DNA of 64,000 nt, taken from positions 292,001 through 356,000 of the forward strand of contig JACVVK020000490.1 in the NCBI GenBank assembly GCA_018292915.2, given 5' to 3'. This stretch comes from Batillaria attramentaria. Taxonomy: Eukaryota; Mollusca; Gastropoda; Batillariidae. The notes beneath the pieces are model-generated. The model was given only the letters and a program-made list of their open reading frames with translations. It did no database searches and was not told the origin of the DNA. Position numbers and translations under genes: made by a program. Positions within the stretch are counted from its first letter, which is position 1, and every line of letters begins with the position of its first letter. Below, piece by piece: positions 1 to 11,269 of this stretch.

Positions 1-530
1 GCTTACCACAGCAGTCCTGAAACTGAACTGGCCCTCAAAATCGGAATGCAACGAACACCGAAAAAACTGACAAGCGGGGGGGGGAGGGGGGGGGGGGGGG
101 CAAGACAGCTTACCGCAGCAGTCCTGAAACTGAATTGGCCCTCAAAATCGGAATGCAAGGAACGCCGAAAAAATTGACAGGGGGGGGGGGCAACGACGAA
201 AGCCATGCAGGTTTTGAAACTCGGCACACGGCAAGCAAATCTAGCTACCGCAAACTACATAGCCGCCTCCACGCGCCACTCCACCTCTTTCTTTTTCACA
301 ATTTTGCGGTTAAAAGTGTTTCTAGTTCAAGAGGAGGCCATTGCAACTTGTACTGACTCCGCCGAAGACGGTCTCAAAATCGGAAATCCGATCTGAATCG
401 GAAATCTGCCACCCTGCAAATCGGAATTCCCCCCCAAAACACGTACGATTTTCTGCCAAATCGGAAATCTGGATTCAGGTGAAATTTCAAATCGGAAATC
501 CGATCTGAATCGGAACTCTGGCACCCCTGC
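1..530. repeat. Low-copy tandem repeats upstream of consortin-like exons
   Basis: Two units with a 107-base period start at positions 1 and 108. Each reads CTTACC.CAGCAGTCCTGAAACTG, then a CTCAAAATCGGAATGCAA block, then a G-run of variable length. A second repeat, centred on AATCGGAAATCCGATCTG, occurs near 377 and again near 490. Read on the minus strand, each 107-base unit carries a GGTAAGC splice-donor-like string, but no exon could be supported. This is probably intron sequence of the gene whose last exons begin at 783. Confidence 0.6.
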
Positions 531-782
531 TTGGGTGTGCAGTTTTGCAAACATCCTATCACTAGCTAACAGGCTGCACATTGCAGTTTGTGTAAGAGGA
601 CAACAGTGCATGCTGATGTGTTGTTCAGCATTATTATGAATGAATGATGAAAGCATGCACGAAAAAGCCTTGCAGTTTGTTTTTTTTTCCTAGCCCCTTC
701 CGCCCCCCCCCCCCCCACACACACACCCTGACCTAGATCAAGGTAATGTATGCAGGACACACCCATCACTCTTTATTTCCAG

Positions 783-1696
783 ACTCAATGGAAACTCTTG
801 GAGGTCCGTCAGAAGGGGAACATCATCCAGAGGCAGGGACTCCAGACTCAGAAGACTCTGTACCTGCCACTCCCACAGAAGGATCTCCAGTGTCCATATT
901 ACGACACAGGAAAAACTCAGGTATCAATTTGCACTAATGTGCCTGCTCACTTTTTGTGTCAGTTGTGCCCATTGTGTGGTTTTACAACCACTTAAGGACA
1001 CCACAGTTTGATATTGACTCAGAATGATCGTCTTTTCTTGTCTGTACGGATCTGTGTGTGATTTGTTTTTGTGTTTTATCTCTTCTTGCAGAAAGAGAAA
1101 GAAAGCAGGTCAGATTCCATGAATCGGTGGTTGACAACCATCACCGTGACAGAGGTAACATGACTTGATTTTTTTTTTTTATTATGTCTGTCTTTCATGG
1201 ATCAGTGTTCAGATGGGTGCATTGTTGTATTGACAGGCTCGGTTGCCGCTGCGATGTTCCTTATATCTATATTCGACGTCCCTCACCTGTTCCCTTTATT
1301 GCAATTTGGCTTTTAGACCTCATCAGTTATGACTCGGTTAGCATAGAAGCAGTTTTATAAACAAAAGGAATTCCTCCTGAAATCGAGTGAAAGAGGATAT
1401 TTCAGTGCGATAGTACTAGTAAGAGTCATGGAGTAGATGGGTATGTTAAACGGCCTTAAACACAAAATAATTGTGTGTGTGTGTGTGTTTCAGAGGAAAG
1501 CATCTCAAGGCATCTGCTGGCTGTTCTTCTTTTTATCTGTTTCCTCTGTCTGGCCATGCTTGGGCTAGGCCTTTACTGCCGATATTTCAACATGAGTGCA
1601 TGTGATTCTGTCATCAGCTTCATCCACGATGCCTACATCCAGCTGCGGTTTCAATACTACAAGTACACATCTACTAAACATGTCAAGTTTGCATGA
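783..1696 (+). CDS. Consortin-like membrane protein, last three exons (5' partial)
   Basis: Exons 783-920, 1092-1154 and 1494-1696 have AG/GT borders and join in phase (1, then 1). The first visible exon is Ser/Pro/Glu-rich and low in complexity. The second encodes a basic segment with the motif KQVRFHES. The third encodes one hydrophobic helix (HLLAVLLFICFLCLAMLGLGLY), then a short Cys-containing tail ending KHVKFA before TGA. An acidic disordered region, a K.VRF.E motif, one transmembrane span and a short tail with paired Cys matches the C-terminal domain of consortin, a trans-Golgi receptor for connexin delivery to the plasma membrane. The assignment rests on remembered domain architecture; another tail-anchored protein is possible. 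The N-terminal part lies left of the window. Confidence 0.55.
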
Positions 1697-3059
1697 TGAT
1701 GTCTTAGAAAGTAGTGACCCCTGTATTAGTGAGTGTTGAACAAGGATTTGTTTCGTTTTCTATTCCTCAGGGTCAGGAATACAGCGAACGTTGAACCTGG
1801 TTTTTACATACTATGTACAGCTTCATGCTATGTAAACACTAAAGTCAAACAAACTAACAGTAACATGTAATGATGTATTTATTTTGATATTAGTATTGTG
1901 ATATCCCATCAGTTAGGTCCCATTCTCTCTCTCTCTCATCTTGTCAGTGCTGAAACTGACCGCAATTTTGGAACAGACAGCAAGCAAATTTGATCCTTTT
2001 GCTAAGACTATTTTGCTGATGTTATTTATATCGATCTAGTATTGATGCTAGAATTATTGAATTTCTTTTATGGTGTGCAACATTGTGAAAGCATTATTCA
2101 TTGTTTGTTAGTTTGAATGTCTGTCTCGGTGTGCATATCTCTAGAGTTTTGTTAAAACTGAACTTTTGTGCAGATTGATGTGAAACGTGACAGAGGGTTC
2201 AGGCCTCATGTGTAGTATGATCTCATTTTCATTCGCTGTTTTTTTTATATTTTCTTCTATTTTCTGGTTCTTGTTTGGTAGTAGATTTCTCTTTAGCTCT
2301 TTGGTGCACCATGTCAAGTATGCAAATGCACCAAGTCAAGTATTCTTGCGTAGCATTATTGTGTACCCCCAAACACTGCTGTACATCAGCAGCATCTGGT
2401 ATCAGTAGTACGAAATTAAACTATTCCAATTAACAGCCCATTCATTTCCGAGCTAAAAAAGTACATGTACCCCACTGAAAATAATACAGAATAGGTGGCC
2501 AAACTTAATTAATCAAAATGTGTTGTTCATCAGAAGTGGGATATATACCTGACATGGTGTAATGAAGAATTAATGTATACTGTACTGCCATTGTCATTCT
2601 CTCAGCAGAAATGAATCTGTACATGCAAAACTTTGGGCGATTTGGGCTTGTTTCTGCTTTTTGTGCAGACATGGTGTCAGCACCTGACACTTGTTGCTAG
2701 ACTGGTACTTATGTACAATATACAAGCAAAACTCCTATCAGAACCTTAAAGTAAGTTTGTGATTGTGCAAGTGGTCATATCAGGAGCTCATTAGTTTTGA
2801 AGTCCATAAGTCCATCTTACACTGTTACAGTGCAGACAAGTAAAGGGTGTCAAGTCCATTTGTGGTAATGATATCTTGCAAATTTTGGTGTATTCAAGTT
2901 TCCCGATGTGTTGCAGTGTCAGCTGTCAAAGGTCACACATTTTTTGCATGCAAGAGGTTAACTAGCAGGATTTGACTTTTTTTTTTATGCACCTTGTGCC
3001 CACTCATCAAGTGGATGTAGCATTTCTGGTTTGTTTGGGGGGGTTTTGGTAATGCAGTA

Positions 3060-3237
3060 CAGTCGAACCTGCCAAGGCGGTCACCTGTATAAGCCAAACC
3101 ACTGTCTAACCTGGTCACCCCAGAGGATCCCCTGACACACTAGCTGTTGACATGACACCCTGGATAACCCGGTCACCTGTCTAAGGTGGTCAGTTTGACC
3201 CAGTCCCTTGGGTGACCGCCTTACACAGGTTTGACTG
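3060..3237. mobile_element. Foldback MITE with CAGTCRAACCTG ends, short copy (178 bp)
   Basis: The element begins CAGTCGAACCTGCCAAGGCG and its other end, reverse-complemented, begins CAGTCAAACCTGTGTAAGGC. Both ends are flanked by TA. The inside is a run of short inverted GGTCACC/GGTGACC modules, so the whole unit can fold back. CAG ends with a TA target duplication fit the Tc1/mariner/pogo superfamily. No transposase is present. A longer relative lies at 28040-28860. Confidence 0.75.
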
Positions 3238-4016
3238 TACATCTTTTTTTTTTTCTTTTTTCTTTTTTCTTTTTTTTTTTGGGGGGGGGGGGGGGGGGCA
3301 GCACCCATTTCAAGGGATCACTGTTTATGCTAGCATCTTGTGATGGGGCTGCACAAACTTCAGTGCAACATTTGCATTCTATTGTGTATTGCAAATATGT
3401 TTCTTACTGGTACTCTCGTTTTGTGTATTTGCTACATGTATCATGTAAATGTACATTATGCATTTCAACTAACAAGACCAGAGTGTTGCTGTGTATTATT
3501 GTAAGGCAGCTGCTTTTGTGTGGTACCAGTATTTATTGTGGATAATGTTCATTTGCATAATTTAGGCTTTAATGAATTAAATATCCATCATTGATCAGTT
3601 GTGTTTCTCACATACATTAATTATTGTAAATGTACTACGAATCAAAAACCTGGTACTCTGCCATCCTGTGTATCTTAATTTCCATCACTTACTTTGCAAA
3701 TACTGATGCTACTTACTCATGATTAGATCGATACTTGCCTTCTTTTTTGCCTTTTTTTTTTCCCCCCTCAGTTTATTTAGGATTACCATATAAAGAAGTA
3801 CACTAAAATATCATATTCTGAGTCGACCTTTACTGTTTGTCAATTTTGAATCTAGTTTTCTGTGTGTTGCGATTGTTTTGTGTTTTTCCCCAGACAGTTA
3901 GATAAGAGGGTTTTTTTGGGTTGTTTTTTTTTTTTTTACACATGGCAATACATTCTTCAGGATAAATACACAGTTTGCAATGTCATCATTTTGTTGTTGC
4001 ATATGGTATATATTTA

Positions 4017-4104
4017 TTTATGATGCTGTTATTCACCTAATGTTCTCATCCAGTATAATTTATGATGCTGTTATTCACCTAATGTTCTCATCCGGTATAA
4101 TTTA
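4017..4104 (+). repeat. 42-base tandem duplication
   Basis: The block TTTATGATGCTGTTATTCAC through TCATCC.GTATAA is present twice, head to tail, with one visible difference (CAG versus CGG). It is a recent local duplication in non-coding DNA. Confidence 0.85.
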
Positions 4105-4334
4105 TGTTAAACATCGAACATCACTTAATTGTTACATATATTTGGACAAAGTCTTTGTCAATCATGGCATGTTTTACTGAGCATTTCTTTGAATGGTGTT
4201 TTTCTGTATTCGGTAAAGAGGAAGGTTTTGTGGGAACATCATTTTTTATATGAATTTCCCCCTCCCATCCACCACCCTCACCCCACTCCAAATATTTTTC
4301 ATCTGGCATAATTATGTCAATGAAAATTCATTGC

Positions 4335-4340
4335 AATAAA
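4335..4340 (+). terminator. Possible poly(A) signal of the consortin-like gene
   Basis: AATAAA in AT-rich sequence about 2.6 kb after the stop codon. The distance is long and other sites may be used. Confidence 0.25.
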
Positions 4341-5844
4341 AAAAATATATATTTTTTAATCAGGTATTTTTCTTAATCATTCAGTGACGGCACACCTTGC
4401 TAGCTGAAATGTTTCATACTCTGCCGCGAAATTGAAAAAACTGTACAGCACTTGTGTCTGGCACATAACCTTCTGTTTAACAAAAGCGACATAAAAGGGA
4501 CAGAAACCACTTAACTTTCACAAAGGACGGCACAGGTCAACGTTTCGGCTTTCGCCTTCCTCAGGACACAAACAAATGGGACATAACTTCAACAAACAAA
4601 CAAAAGGTAACTCTGCGGACATACTGACATACACGGCGCAGAAAAAAAAAAAGGGCGAGAAAAGGACCAGAAAAACTACCATTTCCTCTTCTGTTTAACA
4701 GCCAGGTGAAATGTTTCTACACGTACATTTCAATGAACTCACTTCTTTTTGGAAATACACATACATAGGACACATTGCTGTGTGAGGTGTGTTATATTTG
4801 TCTTTGGATGGAACATTCACCAAGTATTTGTCTTTTTGTGAAACTGTTGATCAGTTCCCTGTGATGGTTTGAATTTCATTTCACACAATAATTATACTGG
4901 TCAAAATAAGTCATAGAATGCTCAAAATCACATTCAAAATGTGTCTTGTGCTTCTTTTTTTTTTCCTTTGAGGCCTGTGATTGATTTTAAGTCACATTTT
5001 TGTGCTGGTCACGTATAAATTGCCCTTGGAATCTGCGATTTGCACTTTTCTTTTGTGGGTTTTTTTTTGTTTGTTTTGTAAGTGTGTATGGTGTTGCTTA
5101 TAATGAATGGCTGAAATTTGTATTTGTATTAAATATTGCATTTATATTTCTGCATCACCATTAATTCAAATCCATACATAGTCCCTTTAATTATACATTT
5201 TGTACATGTGTAGAATGTTAGGTGATTTAATTGATGTTTGTATCAAAACTTCATCAAGAGGTATCTGGAGTGTTGCTAACATAGACAGCAATAGCAGAGC
5301 AAGTTTGTGCACTAGCTATGCAATGCCTCGACTGATACAAAATAAAAAGTGCAGGGTTTCAGACTTCTGGGGGGGTGTGTGTTATTCAGTGGTAACTCTA
5401 AGGGTACCAGTGCACTACAGTGTACTTGTACGTGTACCCAATATGTGGTTGGTGAAGTGCATGTCAATGTGTTCTGTGAAGCACCTGTTTGTGTGGTGTG
5501 AAGAACCAGTTCTACCGAGAGTTGTGTGAAGTGCCCTCACATGTATGTATCATTGTTTGTGTTCTGCAGATAACCTCGCCCCTAACAAATTAGGCAGGAA
5601 CCTGTTACCGGGCCTAAGCGAGCCAATTATACTAGGACTGCATACTGGAAAACCTGTTGTCTGTTCACATTTTTTATGTGCATTTCATGTAGCGTCATCA
5701 AGCATATGCCTCTCTCTCTCTCTCTCTCTTATCACAGGTTTCAGTGTTCCAAGACTTTAGCACAGCTGACTCTGACAACAACAAAATCTAGAATGACAAG
5801 TCTCATTACTAGTCATAATGCTGTTGCGTTCTCATGCTATAGGT

Positions 5845-8800
5845 TTAGTTGCCATAAGCAGCCGCTAGTTCAGGTGACAATTTGAACGCCTTTCTGTACA
5901 GTTCTGCAGCTTCCATGCATTCACCAGATGCCTGAAAATAAAACGTGATAAAACCTTATGGACAAAATTAAAAGTTAAACTATAAATGAACCCATTCTAT
6001 GAAAGACAAAATCATTGGACGATGCTAGTGCCCGAGACCCGTTCCCCACACACACACACTCCTTACAAGTCAAAGGCTGATTTTAACCCTGGTAGTGCTG
6101 AGCCCAGAATAGTGCCGACTACCTCTATGGCTTTTTCAGTGCAAGACCAATTAATTCAGCAAGATCAGGGTTAAGATTCTCCACTTTGGGGGGGGGGGGT
6201 GTGCTTGAAGAAAAGGGGTTGTGATGGAAACTAAAATATGACTGACCACTGAAAACAGTCAAGAAAGTGCATATGATCTGGTAAGGGATGAAAATAGGTG
6301 TTCTCTTACTTTACCATATTAGGGAGTTACACCTTACCTTTTTTTTTTTGCAGTGTCCTCAAAATAAACCACAAAACCAAGATTTGAAAAACTCAAAAAC
6401 TGTGAGTCTAAAGTTCATCTCTGACCGCCACACTTCTATTCAGCACCTAAGACATGCATCTTGGTGAAGCAGAAACCTCCAAATACAGTCTTTGGGTTAC
6501 TCATCATTCACAGTAGATGCCTCCCTACCTCTTTTCTCTCTGCTTCTTGCACAAGTTGTAGCGCCTTTTCCTCACTGTCTGACCGGCTTGCCTGAGTGAT
6601 GTTCCGGAACATGATGTCTGTGCGCAGGATGTACTTCACACCAGTCCTGCTCGAAATGCACCGTCACGTTTTCCCATCAAATACGTACAGCTATTTATAC
6701 ATGTACATTCTGCAGAGTGCCTGAATAGTCAATATAACCGTGTAAATGTTTCCTTGTCAAACACAACTGAAGGACTTCACTAATTTGAAGCTGGCTGTTG
6801 AGATTTATTGATCTTGAGACACTGTTACTCAAAGGATCCAGCAAGAATCGATGAACCACCAAACACATTATCCCACAGCACAATGAAAGGAGGGAGATTG
6901 TTGCAAACTTACTTCAACTTCTGTCCCTCATGAAGACGGTGGTGGTTAAAGATGATAGCCAGGCCAGGTTCTGGCTGAAGACGGCACAGAATATTTTTTT
7001 CTTCCGCACAGTATTTGCCTTCCTCATCCTGAAAGAAATATGATTATCCCATATGAATATGGGTGGTCGGTGGTCTAGTGGTTAAGAGACTTATCACCAA
7101 TGCGAGAGGTCAGGATTTCTCCTTTCACGTATGTGGCATCGTTCATTTGGGCCGATCGTCGGGGGTTCTCTCCAGGTACTCCAGCTTCCTCCCCCTCTGC
7201 TTTGGAAATGTTCAGCCCACCAAATTTGAAAAAAATATATGCAATTCTAAATTTCAAAATTTAAATAGCTGAGCTGACCATTCGCACCAGGTGATTGTAA
7301 TGTCCAGTGTGTGAGAGAATGCGTGTGATTCATGTGAGCGTGCATGTTGGGTTCAGTTCATGAAATTAGGTAAAGCGCCTATACAATACTCATTATTATT
7401 ATTATTATACACATACCTTACTACTATGATACATGCTCAAGAATGTGTCATGGGCTGCTATTGCATCTATACCTGCTTTGGATTTACCTTGTCTGAAAAG
7501 TCCAAGATACACAGTGTCTGCCTTCAACTGTAGCTTCATTCTGAGTTTAGCTTTTATGCAACACATCCACCATTGTAAATATTCATGAAAAGCACAGTCA
7601 TGAAAAATAACTTTTACACACACACACACACACTCCTCTTTGTAACCACTGCTGTTGATGACATTTTTAACAAACAACATGCACAGATGTTACATTCAAC
7701 CACACTTGACGTGGTACTTTTTTCTCTCTCTGACACACCTGATAAAGAGTCTGATGTTCATCAATGAAGTTGGTACTGCCCCCTTCAAAATCACCATTGA
7801 TGTAGAGCATAAACGTCTGAAGTGATCGCTCTTGGCTACTTCGGACAAAGTGACCATCAAAGTGCGGAGCGAAGTGTCCACCAGGAGTGTATCGACATAA
7901 CCGCCACACCTAAATAAAAAAAATAAATAATAAATAAATAAAAACGACAACTTGACCATACAACCTGCTGGCATTAACATACACCTGCCACACCTAACTT
8001 GAACGAAAAAAAAATAAAAATCATGAAAGAAGAATATGAAAGTATAGATCAAATCACCTTGACATGACCTCACAAACTGAAAGCATGTACTCCTTCACAT
8101 ACATTCACATGCACACTTGGTCTACTGATGCTTTGAATTAATTATGATGGACAAGTGGGTACAAGTTTCACAAGAAGAACACACGCACGCACCCACACAC
8201 ACACACACACACCTTCACATATATATATTTTAAAAAAATTTAAAGCCTGAAATTTTTACAGATCTATATACAAGATAGAACTATATATACACACACGTCC
8301 CTTAATACATCACAAAAGGCTATAGATCCGCCTCACTATGGCAGATCTACAGTGTTTGAAATCACTTACACTGTTAAGTCCAAGCGGCTGCCAGTGACCC
8401 TGCATCAGAAACTTCACTCCATGCACATGGAGACTGGTGGGTTCACCATCAATAATAATGTCAGACAGCCACGGTCTTATTCTCTTCCACAGCAGGTCTG
8501 ATAGCAAAGCACTGTCGAAGGTGATTCTGGAGAAAAAAAAAATGTTTCATTTCCAAAACTTTCTGTGCTTTCTAATGTAATGCAGATTTTCTGTTCTTGG
8601 GCAATAATAATTGTGTATGTGTGACCGAAAAAACAACAGAGACTTGCACTCAAAACTAATAAAAATAATGCACTGAAATAGTTTATTTTTTCTTCTGTCT
8701 GAACCTTCTGAAAATGAAGTTATTTGAAATACAACTTCAAACAGCAGTCATCAAGTAGCTATAACCATTACTGAGATTTCCTCCTACTGTTACGTGGTGA

Positions 8801-9286
8801 AAAAAAGGGCGTTCAACTCCTAAACACGTCTACCCACTTACCCTACTCCTACTGATATGGTCAGCGTCTGACATGAAACTGGTCAGTAGAAGCTGAAGTA
8901 CAGGACAGCATTTCTTTTTAAAACTGTATCGAACCACTTCCTGCAGTGTAACCTACCAAAGAAGGTTCCCCGCTATAAAGTTCTCCTGAAATCGAAAGTA
9001 GATCCCATTACCTCAAGTTACTTCTGTAATTGTTTCGGGCACCGTGAATTTTTTCAAAGCCCGCTTTTTCTCCCTCGCTGATAAAATGCTGACATTCTGT
9101 AGAAGACAAAACGTTGTGCAGTAGGAATCCTTCATCTCCAAAGTCCAAAATTTCGCTTCTTCTGATGCACATCTCTTCGTCTGTTTGCGGTGGCACGGGG
9201 ATACTTTTGAGCTCGCCCTCACTGAAGTTGATCTGACCCTTGTCGTCTGCTTCTGCTTCATGAAGAGGTGAAAACTCTGAAGCCAT
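5845..9286 (-). CDS. Prolyl 4-hydroxylase-type 2OG-Fe(II) dioxygenase, 6 exons
   Basis: Exons in transcript order: 9286-9012, 8526-8370, 7909-7739, 7028-6913, 6646-6529, 5931-5845. They total 924 nt (307 aa plus stop), and every junction keeps frame. The fold is the P4Hc double-stranded beta-helix that hydroxylates a side chain using 2-oxoglutarate, O2 and Fe(II). Expected residues are visible: the YTPGGHFAPHFDG segment gives H160 and D162, NHHRLHEG gives the distal H234, and GVKYILRTD puts K244 exactly ten residues later as the 2-oxoglutarate anchor. No signal peptide or peptide-binding domain is seen, so this is not the collagen enzyme's alpha subunit; it resembles small uncharacterised cytosolic or nuclear P4Hc proteins. 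The C-terminal exon (residues 280-307) is helical and TPR-like (ECMEAAELYRKAFKLSPELA). The substrate is unknown. Confidence 0.85.
7062..7407 (+). mobile_element. tRNA-derived SINE, family 1 (copy a, B box lost)
   Basis: The copy starts with a tRNA-like head including an A-box-like TGGTCTAGTGGTTAAGAG. It continues with a body shared with 14387-14779 (CGATCGTCGGGGGTTCTCTC, TCAGCCCACCAAATTTG), then an AAAGCGCC tail and an ATT repeat. Compared with the other copy it lacks about 25 bases that hold the B box GGTTCGAGTCC, so it probably cannot be transcribed by RNA polymerase III. It lies in the third intron of the dioxygenase gene, antisense to it. Confidence 0.85.
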
Positions 9287-9874
9287 GGGGGATGAAGTGA
9301 GGTATAGCCAAATATAATACGTCTGTATGGATTTCTTTGACCACTGTCATCAAGATGGAAGAGGGAAGTAAACGATAGCCAGATCCGGGGCTCAGCACAA
9401 AATCGGTGTGTAAAAGCATTGCAAAGCGATGGCGAAATAGTCGCAATCAAGGGACACAACTCTAATATCCTTCTCCTCTGTCGTCTGCAGGCCAGGGGTA
9501 AAGAAGCGTAGTTTTATTTGTAGGGCAAGGTGCATGCCAGGGGACTGAAACAGGAGGCAGGGGAAGAAGTTTTCTCAGTTGTCGCCGGCACGGCGGCACC
9601 GGCTGAGCGGAAAGTCAGTGAAAGGAGGCCCGGCCGCCCGGGTTGGATCACTTGAGACTGACTGAGAAGAGACTGTTGGTGATAAATGCGTGCCCCTAAA
9701 TAGTCGGTGCACGGTAAATCCCCCCCCCCACCCTCCACCCCCACACACACACCGACACTCTTTCAAATCTGTCAGTAAAGATGTTACCAATGTCTACCGT
9801 TATGCCAAGTCTGATCAGTGGCTCTAGTGTTTAGTTGTAGTTCCTGCAAAAATCAGTGGTATTGTTAAAATTCA

Positions 9875-10280
9875 AAACAGCTTTATTGACCTTGACCTAT
9901 AGGTCTCATCAGTGAGTCCTATCTGCATAGGTCTTATTGCTATCATGCCTTGTCAGTTCGGTGCCTGTGCTATTTGTTGTTTTTGATAAAGTGCCAATGG
10001 TAAAGTTTCTTATAACGGCTTGTATGGCCTTGACAAAAGGAAATCGAGTACAGGTATATTAGTAAAGGTTTTATTAATGTTGTATCATCACGCAGAGTTT
10101 GTAGATTCTAAGAAAATGCCAATGTTAATGTTCCCAACACACTGCTTTAGTAATCTTGACCAGGCTGAAGGTCACTCAAAATGGTATGTTTTGAAAGGTC
10201 TTATGGTTGTCTATCAGCATGTCGAGTTTGGTGCCTCCACTGTTTGTAGATTCCGAGATAAGGCCAATGTTAATGTGTCC
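9875..10280 (+). repeat. Three decayed tandem units of about 130-150 bases
   Basis: The phrases TATCA.CATG, AGTT.GGTGCCT, TTTGTAGATTC.GA.A and GCCAATG.TAA recur in the same order three times, near 9935-9990, 10082-10132 and 10213-10280. Units are diverged and unequal. It is most likely an old satellite-like or transposon-internal repeat. Confidence 0.55.
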
Positions 10281-10289
10281 TGGAAACCG

Positions 10290-10293
<4 letters not shown>

Positions 10294-10335
<42 letters not shown>

Positions 10336-10381
10336 GTGGCACACACTGCACCCCCCCCCCCCACACACACACACACACACA
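10294..10381. repeat. (CA)n microsatellite, interrupted
   Basis: Two CA tracts are separated by a short segment containing a C-run. Confidence 0.95.
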
Positions 10382-11201
10382 CGTACAGTAAAAACAGATA
10401 ATGGACATTACATTGTTCTCAGTATTAGATTGTAGCTGCCCTTTGTCAGCTTCCTTTTCAGTCAGTATTTATTTCACAGATGGCTTAATGATACTAATAT
10501 TAATACTAATTATAGTAATAATTCATAATTAATTATGGCACCTAACATTATTCTGGGAGGCTATATGCTTTTTGAACAAAACACCATTTCTTATCATCAA
10601 GAACACAAAAACAAATACCCCATGTTGTTTGAAACTTGTGCAATGTATTTACCAACGAACTGAAGCATCTTACAAAATATCAAGCAAGTCAATTAATTCA
10701 TTGCAAAGATATCCCAAGTTGCCCATTTATGCAAAATGCTACTTTCAGAACTTAGACTCTGGATGAGTGTGCAGACGGTTATTTTGAAACACACAGCCAA
10801 GCCGGCAACAAGTTTATAGCTTCATTTTGTCAATAAAGGTGTGCAATGGACATAACAGAACTTCGATGAAATGTTCACTTCTAAGTGACATATTAGCACA
10901 AAAACTTGAAATAAGTAAAACTGACTGGGAAAGAAGACGGCTGGAGCAGTGCAGATCAGACACGTTTTGAAGTCAATCGGAGAGCTGAAAGAGCTTCCAA
11001 ACAAGTGACAAAAACTTACGTGAAAGGAGTTCACCCAAACATTTTGGCGGTCAGACCGCACGCGCCGGCAAGTTCGCCACGAAAAACACTGACGTGAATT
11101 CCCGAGTACATTTTACAGTCGGCGGGGACACAGGGGCCGGAAGGGTGATAACTTTGAGTTAAGACAGTTCACAGCCGACTAATGTAGTACTGATACTGAT
11201 A

Positions 11202-11203
<2 letters not shown>

Positions 11204-11266
<63 letters not shown>
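11204..11266. repeat. (GT)n microsatellite
   Basis: About 31 uninterrupted GT units lie upstream of the CFAP58-like gene. Confidence 0.95.

Positions 11267-11269
<3 letters not shown>

Larger units (their letters stand above)
1697..5844. other. Convergent intergenic region, mostly 3' UTR and repeats
   Basis: No coding exon was recognised between the plus-strand consortin-like stop and the minus-strand dioxygenase stop. The AT-rich stretch after 1696 is probably 3' UTR of the consortin-like gene; an AATAAA lies at 4335-4340. The region also holds a TA-flanked foldback element (3060-3237), a 42-base tandem duplication (4017-4104), and a segment near 4530-4570 with the phrase GTTTCGGCTTTCGCCTTCC, which looks like a dispersed repeat. 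Confidence 0.5.

Noticed and set aside
327..656. 109-codon minus-strand frame with repeated FRFRSDFRF phrases
   Set aside because: The phrases come from the AATCGGAAATCC DNA repeat; no splice sites or family features support a gene.
9570..9660. GC-rich stretch ending GGTTGGATCACTTGAGA, suggestive of rRNA
   Set aside because: No extended rRNA-like sequence surrounds it; it is more likely promoter-proximal GC-rich DNA.
10176..10408. Open frames made of Thr-His or Cys-Val repeats
   Set aside because: These are translations of CA/GT microsatellites; the same applies to similar frames at 16340, 18683, 19362, 23715 and 24779.
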